Below are positions 26,860 to 36,281 of a stretch of 64,000 nucleotides of DNA, in pieces (position 1 is the stretch's first letter; every line of letters begins with the position of its first letter). The notes beneath the pieces were generated by a model. That model was not told where the DNA came from, did not search any database, and saw only the letters and a list, made by a program, of their open reading frames with translations. This DNA is from Flavobacteriales bacterium UBA2104 (lineage in GTDB: Bacteria; Bacteroidota; Bacteroidia; Flavobacteriales_D; Crocinitomicaceae). The stretch lies in contig DCYS01000010.1 in NCBI GenBank assembly GCA_002331485.1, forward strand, positions 124,001-188,000, written 5' to 3'. The position numbers were made by a program, and so were the translations under genes.

Positions 26860-27681
26860 TTATTCTTGATCTTTCCATTTTGCAGCTGTCAAAACTTGAA
26901 ACTGAGGCTGACCATTTCCTCCCTCGATCACAAATTGTATTTCGATCGGACGATATTTATAATCTTCATAGTTTGCGATGAGATCTTTTATAAACTCATT
27001 CTCTTCATCCACACGAACTGCAGTTTGATATCTATTCTTATCTTTTGGTTCACCGAGCAATAAGAACAATCCTGAATTTGCCTCAATTATACTAATGAAG
27101 TGCGTTTCATATTCGTCAGAACCACTCAATATCTTGTTCACCTTTGTCAAGGTATGACTTTCAGGACGGACAGTTTTCCAGCTACTTGATTCGATCTCTT
27201 CAACTGAATTTGCTGTGCGTTTACGTGTGGCAACAGGCTCATTTTCGTTATAGAATGTTTGAGTTTCTTCATAAACGAAAGTATTCGAATCTAACCAGGC
27301 ATCCTTGTTCTCTTCAAATGCAACCAACTTATTATCTTCAAGATAGAAGTGACGTTTTCCTTGATCGTTGAAGTTACCTTGAGAGAACTCTTCAGTGATC
27401 TTAACCGGAACACCATCGTCGTTTATATACGCTGTAACTTCTGTGAATGATCTACCATCATCATTGATCTTCTCCCAACGAAGTGATCGAACGAGTTCAA
27501 GATCATCAAGCATCGTATTGATCTCTTCCATTTTATCTTGTCCGAGATAGTTCTCCTCAACTGTAACTACTGAGTCATTATCACTGACCTTATCATTTGT
27601 TGATGATCTTTTAGTTTTTTGAGAGCAACTTGCTGTCAGCACGGATAGAATTAATACGAAGGCAAAATATTTTTTCATCAT
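26860..27681 (-). CDS. hypothetical lipoprotein
   Basis: The 273-residue product starts with two adjacent Met codons (either could be used) and a signal sequence ending LTASC, so Cys20 would be lipidated. The mature part is rich in charged residues and contains short strands and helices without an assigned family. It is convenient to see it as an envelope protein; nothing indicates an enzyme. It follows the OmpA-like gene after a strong terminator, so it is likely transcribed separately. Confidence 0.7.
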   Translation of the reverse strand: MMKKYFAFVLILSVLTASCSQKTKRSSTNDKVSDNDSVVTVEENYLGQDKMEEINTMLDDLELVRSLRWEKINDDGRSFTEVTAYINDDGVPVKITEEFSQGNFNDQGKRHFYLEDNKLVAFEENKDAWLDSNTFVYEETQTFYNENEPVATRKRTANSVEEIESSSWKTVRPESHTLTKVNKILSGSDEYETHFISIIEANSGLFLLLGEPKDKNRYQTAVRVDEENEFIKDLIANYEDYKYRPIEIQFVIEGGNGQPQFQVLTAAKWKDQE

Positions 27682-27692
27682 TTAGCTAAAAT

Positions 27693-27723
27693 AAAAAATG
27701 TCCGTGACACTGGGCCACGGACA
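27693..27723 (-). terminator. intrinsic terminator after the OmpA-family gene
   Basis: On the minus strand a perfect 8-bp stem (TGTCCGTG/CACGGACA, arms at 27716-27723 and 27699-27706, 9-base loop) is followed by a T run (six A on the plus strand at 27693-27698). It lies 21 bases after the stop of the gene at 27745. Confidence 0.85.
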
Positions 27724-27744
27724 TATATTGATCAATTGGTCTTA

Positions 27745-30288
27745 TTATTTAAAGATTATCGTCATCTCAACACGTCTGTTGGCCTGACGACCTTCTTTTG
27801 TATCATTCGTTTCGATCGGTTGTGTTTCACCGAAGTAAAGAACAAACAATCGCTCTTCATCGATACCACGTTCCGTCATGAATGCTTTCACCGCTTCGGC
27901 ACGTTTCTTAGATAGGATCAAGTTACCTTGAGCACTACCTACATTATCGGTGTGTCCGGCGATCTGAAGATTCCATTCAGGTTTCTTCTTAAGAACTTCA
28001 GCAAGTTCATTAAGTGACTCAATAGACTGCTCTTTGATCTTAGCACGAGCTGTTTCAAACTCTAAGTTATCAAAGGCTGTTTTCAAGATCTCTTGAACTT
28101 CCTCTTCGATCTCAGGACATCCATTGTTTGAACGAGGTCCTTTTGTCTCTGGACAGTCATCATCTTTATCTGGGATACTGTCATTATCAGTATCTGTATA
28201 AGGACAACCACCGTTTTCTTTTGGTCCTGGTAGATTTGGACAATCGTCATCTTTGTCTAAGATTCCGTCCTCATCCGTATCAGGCCATGGACAACCATTG
28301 TTCTCTTCTGGTCCAGGGATCAATGGACACTCATCTAAGTAATCCAGTAGTCCATCATTATCTGTATCAGGACATCCATTCAGACGTTTTGGACCAGGGA
28401 CTTCTGGACAAGCATCTTCGAAATCAGGAATACTATCGTTATCCGTATCAGGACATCCTTTGAATTGTTCTAATCCTGGAGTGTCTGGACAATCATCTTC
28501 CTTATCCATGATTCCATCTTCATCTCTGTCTGGACAACCGTTGAACTTCTCAAGACCTGGAGTTTCAGGACAATCGTCGTTTTTATCCATGATTCCATCC
28601 TCATCAGTATCAGGACAACCGTTGAATTTCTCTAAACCTGGCTCCATTGGACAGTCATCAACTGCATCTTGAATACCATCTTCGTCAGTATCAGGACATC
28701 CTCTAAACGTCCATACCCCAGGAACATCGATACATTCATCAAGTTCATCAGAAACCTTATCGTTATCAATATCACTTGGGTGACCGTAAAGCACAGGAAC
28801 ACGCAATCCAGCGTAAACACCAGCACCTCGAACTTTTCCGCCAGGGAATAGCGTTTTAAGGTCAGGAACACCAACTGTTAACGGTCCTAATCTTAGACCT
28901 AGTCCAGCTCTTAAACCTGAATATTGATTGTATGAAACAGGAATACCAACACCTGCCCATTTGTAATCGTACGTAGGAGTGATGGAATACATTGTTGCTG
29001 CTCTTACGTTTGATGCATTTTTAGCTCTGTTCATGTTAAAGTAAGCCGTAGCATTAATGTAAAAATCTTTCCAAATGTTATAATCAACCTGGAAGCTTAA
29101 AGCAGTCGGGGTATTCATATAGTATGTCTGAGTAGTATCCTCACTCGCTTCCCAACCATCATCATTCTGGATCAAACTATCGATGATCTGGTTGAAATCT
29201 GCAACAGATTCAGCATCATCAAAAATTCTAAGGTCCAGATCAGTTGTATTAACAGAAAAGTCACGACTTCTATCCGCTTTTGTGAACTGCATACCACCCA
29301 GATCAATTAATGAAGCTCCAACGCGCAACTTGTATTTATTTCGATCTCTTCTCCAAATGTTTGTTTCACCATCCATATCATATTTATACTCTTTCCAATC
29401 AGGTCTCCATTCATAAACAACACCCAGATCTAATCCAAGTCCCATTTTTGAACCACCATTAGAGGCAGTATTCATGAAGTCTGAAAAAGTTTGAGGTGTA
29501 TTTCCTTGAATGTATTCGTCAACACTTGCAGAATGTCCATAACTGAACTCACCAACCATTGTTGTTGCAGTATCATCATTCAATAGATCGAAATCAAGAT
29601 CTCCAGCGTGTAAATACGAAGACGCTAAACCTTGATTCAGTTTTACACGACCTCCAACTTTCCAGAAATGCTCAGCTTCGTCATGAAGAACATGTGCATA
29701 GTTAATACCGTACTCAGTCCATGCCATAGCATTCTGGGTAAGAAGATCTCCAGTTATCGTTTGATTCCATAGGTCCTGGAATTCTAATTCCTCTTCTGAA
29801 AGCTTAAGAACTTTTGGATTAATATTATCCAGGTTAACTACAGTTCTGAATTTTGCTGAAAAACCAACTGCGATCTTTCTATTGATATGGAACATGAAAT
29901 TCAATACATCAAGTTGCATATTCAGATTAACTCCTTTCGCTCGAGCAGAAGCGTCATCATAATCTTCTGTATCGAAAACATAATCATCATAGAAATCATC
30001 ATTATCCATCCACGCTGTATCTTTTCGAAGGGAATGGAGCCAATTTCTTTTAGGTAGAACATCAGCATTGAAGTACTTTGCATTTTGGTATGCATCAACA
30101 CTGAAGCTGAATAAGTTCACATCGACAACAAATCTGCTATCTACAATAGAAGCAGGCTGCAGATCAGCTGACATAATTCCGCCATAGTTACTGTGAATAA
30201 CACCTAAATAATTTTGAGCTTTAAGGCTGGATCCTATCGTGATTAACATCAAAACGAAAAGAAATCCGCACTTTTTTAACATGTTCAT
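27745..30288 (-). CDS. outer-membrane OmpA-family protein with DUF5723-like barrel and thrombospondin-3 repeats
   Basis: The 847-residue protein has a signal peptide (about 1-24, ending LKAQ), a long beta-rich N-terminal part resembling DUF5723 (about 25-500), a run of calcium-binding-type TSP3 repeats (about 501-725) with pattern DTDEDGIxDxxDxCP, and a C-terminal OmpA-like peptidoglycan-binding domain (about 735-847) with GHTDNVGS and SKKRAEAVKAFM and the NRRVEM motif. It would tie the outer membrane to peptidoglycan. Related proteins occur in Bacteroidota envelopes; a role in the T9SS machinery is possible but not shown. Confidence 0.88.
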   Translation of the reverse strand: MNMLKKCGFLFVLMLITIGSSLKAQNYLGVIHSNYGGIMSADLQPASIVDSRFVVDVNLFSFSVDAYQNAKYFNADVLPKRNWLHSLRKDTAWMDNDDFYDDYVFDTEDYDDASARAKGVNLNMQLDVLNFMFHINRKIAVGFSAKFRTVVNLDNINPKVLKLSEEELEFQDLWNQTITGDLLTQNAMAWTEYGINYAHVLHDEAEHFWKVGGRVKLNQGLASSYLHAGDLDFDLLNDDTATTMVGEFSYGHSASVDEYIQGNTPQTFSDFMNTASNGGSKMGLGLDLGVVYEWRPDWKEYKYDMDGETNIWRRDRNKYKLRVGASLIDLGGMQFTKADRSRDFSVNTTDLDLRIFDDAESVADFNQIIDSLIQNDDGWEASEDTTQTYYMNTPTALSFQVDYNIWKDFYINATAYFNMNRAKNASNVRAATMYSITPTYDYKWAGVGIPVSYNQYSGLRAGLGLRLGPLTVGVPDLKTLFPGGKVRGAGVYAGLRVPVLYGHPSDIDNDKVSDELDECIDVPGVWTFRGCPDTDEDGIQDAVDDCPMEPGLEKFNGCPDTDEDGIMDKNDDCPETPGLEKFNGCPDRDEDGIMDKEDDCPDTPGLEQFKGCPDTDNDSIPDFEDACPEVPGPKRLNGCPDTDNDGLLDYLDECPLIPGPEENNGCPWPDTDEDGILDKDDDCPNLPGPKENGGCPYTDTDNDSIPDKDDDCPETKGPRSNNGCPEIEEEVQEILKTAFDNLEFETARAKIKEQSIESLNELAEVLKKKPEWNLQIAGHTDNVGSAQGNLILSKKRAEAVKAFMTERGIDEERLFVLYFGETQPIETNDTKEGRQANRRVEMTIIFK
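28110..28785 (-). repeat. tandem thrombospondin type 3 repeats within the OmpA-family gene
   Basis: About nine imperfect units of roughly 66-78 bases encode D-x-D-x-D-G/S-type loops followed by a CP pair. The regular spacing at DNA level is the result of protein repeats, and the number of units could vary by recombination. Confidence 0.85.
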
Positions 30289-30365
30289 AAGTTGTAGTTT
30301 ATGGATTTAACCAATTTTTTCCTCTTCAAATTTAAGGAATCGTTTATAAAATCAAGTCTTAAACC

Positions 30366-32534
30366 TTACAATTTTACTTTATAGCAGATAACTGCATTTT
30401 CGATCGTTGTGAAAATTGAAAGCTTATCGTTCATCGAATTTGGTCGGATGAATGCATTATTTCTACCTTCTTTTGGGAAATCTTCATAGGTCTCACCTAA
30501 TGAGTTATACAGGTAGATTTTATTCTTTAGATAGTCCATAAGTAATAACGCACTCGTATTCTCATGATCGATGGAATACATGGAACCAAACTCATTAAAT
30601 GCAGGGTCCAACGTGAATTCTATTTCTTCAGCGTGATCGAGAACGATCAAATCATCTGGTCGTTGAATGTATATCGATCTATCATCAACTTTTAGAATCT
30701 TCCCACTTGCAATCAATCTTCCTTCTTCATTTTCCAGCGTTTGAACAAAAATTTCTCCTTCCTTTTCGAAATATGCTTTCACTGTACCGTCGTGCTTCAC
30801 AAACCACTTAGCAGAAGTTTTTCCTATTTTCTCTGCTTTAGCTGGAGTTTCCAGGTATCCCAGGAATTGATCACCATTCTTGTTAATCGACCAGCTTCTT
30901 AGATTTCCTTTGATATTTAATGCATAGGACTTCTTCACTATGGGCGCTGAACTTACCTGAATGATGTTAAGTTCTCTACCAGAGCTATTGAGCATAATAA
31001 CTTCTCCTTTTTTCGTGCCCACTAAGAATCGTTTCGTGCCATTCCATACAAATGAACTTATACCAGAAGTGAGTTCAGTATCACTTTTATAAGGAAATCC
31101 GCCAACCTCGTTGCCGTTAAGGTCGATCAGATGGACTTGGTTTTTTGTATGAAATAGGAATTGATGCTTATCGTTGTCAAATACATCGATAACTTCAATA
31201 TCTCCAAAAATTTGATCATTCAATTTACCTTCCCAGATCTTGTTCCCGTTTGGCCCAATAAGCTCGTATTCACCTTTCGGACCATATATCAAGGCAGATG
31301 TTCCTTTTCTTAAGTGATCAGGTATAGGTACAGTTTTTACGATCTTGTATTCTGGAGAGTATGACCACGTTGTTCTTTCAATGGTATTCAATTGTGTCTG
31401 TGGAGGTCTGGTATTTACTTCAAACAGTAGATCGGATTTCCAGGTTTTACTCATTTTCACCTCATTTCCTACAGATCTATAGTTGGCATAAGTTGGTAAC
31501 CCTCCAAAAAGTTCATTCTTTCTTGACGGCTTTAAAGCAATCGTTTTACCTAATTGATAATCGATCATGATCTGTTGAAGAACTGATTTGCTCTCTGAAA
31601 AGAGAACTTTATCTCCTAATTCTATTGTGTAAAATCGACTATTATTCTGTTCTGGAAAGTCTGATGTTAATTGGAAGTTCTCAAAAGAATGAATATCTCC
31701 TTCCACATTGATGGAATCTTCTGGACTTGACTTCTCGATCAAAATCAAGCTAGGTTGCTGTTTAGATCTGTAATCAGAACAAATGACTTTTGTACCTCGA
31801 TAACTGAAAGAAACGAATCCAAGATCGATCCAGTTCTTCATAGGACCGTCATTGAATATGCTATCGGTGGCTGTCGCATAAAATCGTTCATGAAAAGTAT
31901 AGTTTTCAAGCTGAGAAGGTAAAACATTGGCAAAGATCTCAATATCGTTTACAGGCGCTCCATAAGTAGTATTTGGAGAGCTACTTCTATATTCAAAAAA
32001 ACCTTTGTCTAAATTGTAAATATCTGTTCTTTTCCATTTTTCATCTTTAAACTCCCAGTAGTTTGCAGAGGCTTTTTTATCTGCATCCTGAAAGAATTTC
32101 AATTCTTCATCGGACGAACAATTTTCAATTTCTTTTGAGATTTTCAGGTAATTACCTTGAGATTGAAAGATCAGGTTCGTTTGATTGAATTGTTTTTTTA
32201 CTAATTCTTGTCCTTTTCGATTCCAGCTGCTCTCATTATCTAAAATGATGATGTTTCGTTTTGTACTCGCATATATTCTTAAGTATGGGTATACCTTGAA
32301 TAAAGTATCCAAATTATGAATTGTAGGGGCAAGTTCATTCTCTTGTAGGACGTCGAGGTATTCTGCGTTTTTAGTTTCTCCGATTCGATTGATCAATAGG
32401 ATCCCACCATCGTTTTTGCAGAAAACCTTTGAAGGTGAAGTTTTGCTATCATCATTGAAGAATAGCTCATAGCCAGAATAACCTATCCAAAGGGTAGCGG
32501 CAACTACGAGTGTAATGAGAATAGCTCTTTTCAT
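30366..32534 (-). CDS. membrane-anchored periplasmic protein, propeller-like, unknown
   Basis: The 722-residue product has an N-terminal hydrophobic helix (about 5-22) that looks like an uncleaved anchor, then a large extracytoplasmic part. The C-terminal half (about 420-720) has repeating units of strands with PNG, DLNG and LNSSG turns that suggest a beta propeller. I recognise no family. The downstream neighbour is the OmpA-family gene, and a shared envelope role is possible; the gap of 77 bases lacks a clear terminator. Confidence 0.65.
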   Translation of the reverse strand: MKRAILITLVVAATLWIGYSGYELFFNDDSKTSPSKVFCKNDGGILLINRIGETKNAEYLDVLQENELAPTIHNLDTLFKVYPYLRIYASTKRNIIILDNESSWNRKGQELVKKQFNQTNLIFQSQGNYLKISKEIENCSSDEELKFFQDADKKASANYWEFKDEKWKRTDIYNLDKGFFEYRSSSPNTTYGAPVNDIEIFANVLPSQLENYTFHERFYATATDSIFNDGPMKNWIDLGFVSFSYRGTKVICSDYRSKQQPSLILIEKSSPEDSINVEGDIHSFENFQLTSDFPEQNNSRFYTIELGDKVLFSESKSVLQQIMIDYQLGKTIALKPSRKNELFGGLPTYANYRSVGNEVKMSKTWKSDLLFEVNTRPPQTQLNTIERTTWSYSPEYKIVKTVPIPDHLRKGTSALIYGPKGEYELIGPNGNKIWEGKLNDQIFGDIEVIDVFDNDKHQFLFHTKNQVHLIDLNGNEVGGFPYKSDTELTSGISSFVWNGTKRFLVGTKKGEVIMLNSSGRELNIIQVSSAPIVKKSYALNIKGNLRSWSINKNGDQFLGYLETPAKAEKIGKTSAKWFVKHDGTVKAYFEKEGEIFVQTLENEEGRLIASGKILKVDDRSIYIQRPDDLIVLDHAEEIEFTLDPAFNEFGSMYSIDHENTSALLLMDYLKNKIYLYNSLGETYEDFPKEGRNNAFIRPNSMNDKLSIFTTIENAVICYKVKL

Positions 32535-32618
32535 ACCGAGTTTTTTTCAAAACTAAACTTAAAATCCTAAAAATATTTGGTCTATAAATTATTTCACAAA
32601 CAATGAAGTGTTGAACTT

Positions 32619-33218
32619 CTATAAATCCAATCTGGTTTGAGAGGTTTGATTGAACGACTTTCTGTGATACGGACTTAATCCAAATTTGCGAACAGCTTCT
32701 TTATGCTTTTTTGTTGGGTACCCTTTATTATTAAGCCAATCGTATTGTGGATATTCTTGACTTATTTCCAACATATAATCATCTCTGGCTTCTTTTGCTA
32801 ATATGGATGCCGCAGCAATACTTTTAAAACGAGCATCACCTTTGATCATACAATAATGTGCAACTTCTTTATAAGAATCAAAACGATTTCCATCAATCAG
32901 CAAAGATTCAGGTCTTGTTTTCAGTTGATCAATTGCAACATGCATCGCTTTAAAACTTGCACGCAATATATTTATTTGATCGATCTCTTCGTGATCAATA
33001 AAACCAATACCGTAACTGATTGCAACCTCTTTTATGATCGGAACTAAAGTTTGTCTTTTTTTAGGGCTGATTTGTTTTGAATCATTTAAAAAAGGATGAT
33101 TGAAATCCGAAGGAAGAATAACTGCAGCAGCTACTACAGGTCCTGCAAGGCAACCTCTACCTGCTTCATCACATCCTGCTTCTATTACTCCCTTTTGATA
33201 ATAAGGTTCCATACTCAA
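32619..33218 (-). CDS. rnhB: ribonuclease HII
   Basis: The 199-residue protein has the RNase HII signature CDEAGRGCLAGPVVAAAVIL with catalytic Asp17 and Glu18, LLIDGNRF with the third acidic residue, and ASILAKEARDDYM near residue 140. It cuts the RNA strand of RNA-DNA hybrids and single ribonucleotides in DNA, with Mg or Mn. Length is usual for RnhB. Confidence 0.95.
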   Translation of the reverse strand: MSMEPYYQKGVIEAGCDEAGRGCLAGPVVAAAVILPSDFNHPFLNDSKQISPKKRQTLVPIIKEVAISYGIGFIDHEEIDQINILRASFKAMHVAIDQLKTRPESLLIDGNRFDSYKEVAHYCMIKGDARFKSIAAASILAKEARDDYMLEISQEYPQYDWLNNKGYPTKKHKEAVRKFGLSPYHRKSFNQTSQTRLDL

Positions 33219-33279
33219 ATTTATAATTTTTACTGTATGTAAAGTTGATTTGTTGGCATGAACTTTGTAATTTCATTGC

Positions 33280-33308
33280 TTGAATAAGAAATTTGAAGAT
33301 TATTTTTG
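33280..33308 (+). promoter_or_regulatory. well-formed Bacteroidota-type promoter
   Basis: TTG at 33280-33282 and TATTTTTG at 33301-33308 are separated by 18 bases, a good match to the TTG-N19-TAnnTTTG pattern. The small secreted protein gene starts 40 bases downstream. Confidence 0.65.
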
Positions 33309-33348
33309 GTGATGCAACTTATTATTATCAATTTTAGTCTTACTTAAA

Positions 33349-33723
33349 ATGACAACTATGAAAAAGATAATCGCATTCTTCGCATTTATATTATTTGTTG
33401 GTTTTAGTTTTGCTCAAACAGCTTCTGTTGATGGAGATAAAGCTTCTATTGCAAAGCAAGTTGAAATGGGTAAATTCAAAATTGAAATGCCTGAATCAAC
33501 TTCAGCTGAAGATATTAATAAATCTGCAGAATACTACGTAGATTATTTTACTGTAGATTTTAATGCTGAATCAAAAATAGCTACGATTACAATGGTAGAC
33601 AATACACCTTCGTCAAGAAGAGTGATAAACAGGTTGTTACTTTCCAACGGAGTTCGAACTATTGCTTTCAATGGTGAAGAGTACTCAATAAATGAGTTCT
33701 ATGATGAGTTCCTTGCTCAATAG
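33349..33723 (+). CDS. small secreted protein, unknown
   Basis: The 124-residue protein (or 121 from the second Met, 33358) has a clear signal peptide ending FSFAQ. The mature part, about 100 residues, contains alternating strands and helices, with NKSAEYYVDYFTVDF and TPSSRRVINRLLLSNGVRTI; no family recognised. Strong promoter upstream and terminator downstream make it a single-gene unit, often a sign of high expression. Confidence 0.75.
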   Translation: MTTMKKIIAFFAFILFVGFSFAQTASVDGDKASIAKQVEMGKFKIEMPESTSAEDINKSAEYYVDYFTVDFNAESKIATITMVDNTPSSRRVINRLLLSNGVRTIAFNGEEYSINEFYDEFLAQ

Positions 33724-33744
33724 ATAAAAGTATTTAAGATAAAG

Positions 33745-33772
33745 AGGCCTCATCTGTTGATGGGGCCTTTTT
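33745..33772 (+). terminator. intrinsic terminator
   Basis: A 9-bp stem (AGGCCTCAT at 33745-33753, ATGGGGCCT at 33760-33768, one T-G wobble) with a 6-base loop is followed by TTTTT. It closes the small secreted protein gene and reaches the stop codon of the convergent gene. Confidence 0.85.
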
Positions 33773-35789
33773 AGTTGATGAAACTTTGCATCATTTCGTC
33801 AAAATCGTAGATAGGGGCCTTACAAGATCGATTCTGACATATGTAGAATGCTGTTTTTTCTCCTAAACGTTGCTCCAAAAAAGGTATATTTTCTTCAGTG
33901 CCTCCAGCGATTACAGCATTAGGAATATAAGTTCTGTTGAATTTCTTAAGGTGTGTCAAAGAATCTCCTCCAACTATAGCCAATTCTTTGAATTCTTTTT
34001 GAAAACGTAGAGCGAATTGTGCCCAATTTGAATAGCCGGAACCATAACTGGACATAGATGAGTAAATGTTGGATAACATTTGTCTCGATCTTTCTAGATA
34101 AACTTCATTTGAAAAGAAAACACCTAACGTCCAGAGATTCTTTGCCATCACACTGTTTGAAGAAGGGATAACGTTATCATTGATTTCCATCTTTCGCGCG
34201 ATCAGCTCGGTATTCTTTTCCGTGTAAAAGAAGAAACCTGATTCTTCATCCGAAAACAGTTCTATGCTTACTTCCATCAATTCTTTCGCAAAATTCAACC
34301 ATTTCACTTCGAATGTTCTCTCGTAAAGCTGAATAAATGCATCAATTGTATTTGAATAATCATCCAGAAAACCATTGATCAAACTGTCATCAGCATTCTT
34401 GATGCGGAATAATTTCCTTTCAGTTGATGACCACATGTTATTCATGATCCAATCAGCACAGTCCCTGGCTTTTTCAACGTAATCATTATTCCCAAGTGCT
34501 GCACCAGCATCCGCAAGCCCTTTGATCACCAAGGCATTCCATGACGTTATTTTTTTATTGTCTAGTCCTGGGCGTACGCGTTTTGAACGAATGGAAAGTA
34601 ATGAAGAATCCACTTCTTCTATACGTTTTAATAGTTTTTGTTGCTCCTCATTCTTCTGCTCGGCATAATGCTCGAGGGATTGATCTCTAAGCAATATGTA
34701 CTGTCCGTTCTCCCAATATCCTTTTTCATTGACATTGTATATGTCTGAAACAAGGCTGTAATCATCTTTGTCCAGGATCTCTTCTAATTCTTTATTAGAC
34801 CACGTATAAAACTTACCTTCTACACCTTCCGAATCAGCATCAAGAGCTGAAAAATATCCTCCATTCTTCGCATCTAGCATTTCTCGATCCAGCCAATTCA
34901 CAGTTTGCTTGATAACTCTTTTGTATTCCAAACTTGATTGATGCTGAAAAGCCTGGGCATATAACGAAAGTAATTGTCCATTATCGTAAAGCATTTTTTC
35001 AAAATGGGGAACCTTCCAATGGGCATCTACGGAGTATCGAGCGAATCCTCCACCGATCTGATCATAGATTCCACCTTGTGCCATTTTGTTTAGTGACTTG
35101 TGAACATGATTGAGGACTGTTGTATCCTTGTATATCTCTCCGTATTTCAGTAGAAACTCATAATTGTTAGGTAAAGGAAACTTAGGTGCCCGATCTTCAC
35201 CGCCATGGTCAAAGTCGAAATTTCTTTTCCAGCGAGAAACAAGTTGCTGTAATTCATCCAGATCAAAATCGGATTGAATGGATTGAGTTTGGATCATTTC
35301 TGATAGTTGAACTCCTTCCTTTAATTTAGTAGCATATTCCTCAACTTTCTCAGGTTGCTCTAAATAAGTGTTCCAAAGATTTTTAAGAACTTGTTTCCAG
35401 TTCTCTTTCTGAAAATATGTTCCTCCATAGATCGGTCGTCCATCAGGAAGTGTGAAGCAATTTAAAGGCCATCCTCCTTGTTGGGTCATTAATTGAACAG
35501 CGTTCATATAAACCTGGTCAACATCAGGTCGTTCTTCTCTGTCAACCTTGATGCAAACAAAGTTTTCATTCATGATCTTTGCCACCTCTTCATCCTCAAA
35601 GGATTCATGCTCCATGACGTGACACCAATGACAAGCCGAATAACCAATTGATACAAGTACGAGTTTATTTTCTTTTTCCGCTTTTTCAAATGCTTCTGAA
35701 CTCCATTCAACCCAATTAACCGGGTTATCAGCATGTTGAAGTAAATATGGACTATGAGATTTTGCTAACTCGTTTGTCGTTTTCGCCAT
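33771..35789 (-). CDS. thioredoxin domain-containing protein, YyaL/SSP411 family (DUF255)
   Basis: The 672-residue protein starts with the family's NELAKSHSPYLLQHADNPV block and a thioredoxin-like domain (about 1-160) with the CHWC redox motif (Cys53 and Cys56). An (alpha/alpha)6-type glycosidase-like region follows. The family is widespread, with a poorly known activity; proposed links to sugar modification or redox are not settled. No signal peptide is seen, so it is cytoplasmic. The gene is followed upstream after 4 bases by the LEA14-like lipoprotein gene, suggesting one transcript. Confidence 0.9.
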   Translation of the reverse strand: MAKTTNELAKSHSPYLLQHADNPVNWVEWSSEAFEKAEKENKLVLVSIGYSACHWCHVMEHESFEDEEVAKIMNENFVCIKVDREERPDVDQVYMNAVQLMTQQGGWPLNCFTLPDGRPIYGGTYFQKENWKQVLKNLWNTYLEQPEKVEEYATKLKEGVQLSEMIQTQSIQSDFDLDELQQLVSRWKRNFDFDHGGEDRAPKFPLPNNYEFLLKYGEIYKDTTVLNHVHKSLNKMAQGGIYDQIGGGFARYSVDAHWKVPHFEKMLYDNGQLLSLYAQAFQHQSSLEYKRVIKQTVNWLDREMLDAKNGGYFSALDADSEGVEGKFYTWSNKELEEILDKDDYSLVSDIYNVNEKGYWENGQYILLRDQSLEHYAEQKNEEQQKLLKRIEEVDSSLLSIRSKRVRPGLDNKKITSWNALVIKGLADAGAALGNNDYVEKARDCADWIMNNMWSSTERKLFRIKNADDSLINGFLDDYSNTIDAFIQLYERTFEVKWLNFAKELMEVSIELFSDEESGFFFYTEKNTELIARKMEINDNVIPSSNSVMAKNLWTLGVFFSNEVYLERSRQMLSNIYSSMSSYGSGYSNWAQFALRFQKEFKELAIVGGDSLTHLKKFNRTYIPNAVIAGGTEENIPFLEQRLGEKTAFYICQNRSCKAPIYDFDEMMQSFIN

Positions 35790-35793
35790 CGCT

Positions 35794-36279
35794 TTATTTG
35801 TTCAACATTCCCATTCCCTGAATGTTTAATTTTCCAGGATCGATCGACTTTGTTTCATCAATCTTTTTTCGAACAGGTATAATTCCAGCTGAAGCTTTTA
35901 ACGGTCCTTTTAGACGAAGATCAACCTTTTTACCAGAGCTTGCCAATGCAATAACCTTGAACAGTACTCCTTTTTCCAAAGTGAGTTCTACAGGTATTTC
36001 GCCATCTGTAGTTTCTTTTCGTTTCATTTTGAATTTCTTCAATAATCGAGCTCTACCAATGTACATATCGTTTACATAGACCTTGAACTTCGATCTACGA
36101 ACTTTAAGATTGTAACCGTTTGGGTTGAAAACACTAACATCTACTTTGAATTTCAAGATGTTCTGATTCATTTCATCCATCTTGAAGTTGGAAAATCCTT
36201 TAAATTCTGGTTGTTCAAAACAGCTGCTAAAGCTTACTAGAACAGTTAAAAGGATCAGGATACGTGTAATACTTCTCAT
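35794..36279 (-). CDS. LEA14/WHy-domain lipoprotein
   Basis: The 161-residue product has a lipoprotein signal ending SFSSC (Cys20). The mature domain matches the LEA type 2 / WHy pattern: KFKVDVSVFNPNGYNLKVR (strand, NPN turn, strand) and later beta strands. Such domains appear in secreted or membrane-bound proteins of many bacteria; function is unclear. It lies 2 bases after the M20 dipeptidase gene and 4 bases before the YyaL gene, within one operon. Confidence 0.82.
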   Translation of the reverse strand: MRSITRILILLTVLVSFSSCFEQPEFKGFSNFKMDEMNQNILKFKVDVSVFNPNGYNLKVRRSKFKVYVNDMYIGRARLLKKFKMKRKETTDGEIPVELTLEKGVLFKVIALASSGKKVDLRLKGPLKASAGIIPVRKKIDETKSIDPGKLNIQGMGMLNK

Positions 36280-36281
36280 AA

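Noticed and set aside
28128..28672. Plus-strand ORFs opposite the TSP3 region
   Set aside because: They are antisense to the repeat-coding gene and their low-complexity translation reflects the repeat; no independent coding signal.
28110..28785. Regularly spaced repeat array that looks CRISPR-like
   Set aside because: The units are imperfect, about 66-78 bases, contiguous and in frame, and encode TSP3 repeats in the OmpA-family protein.
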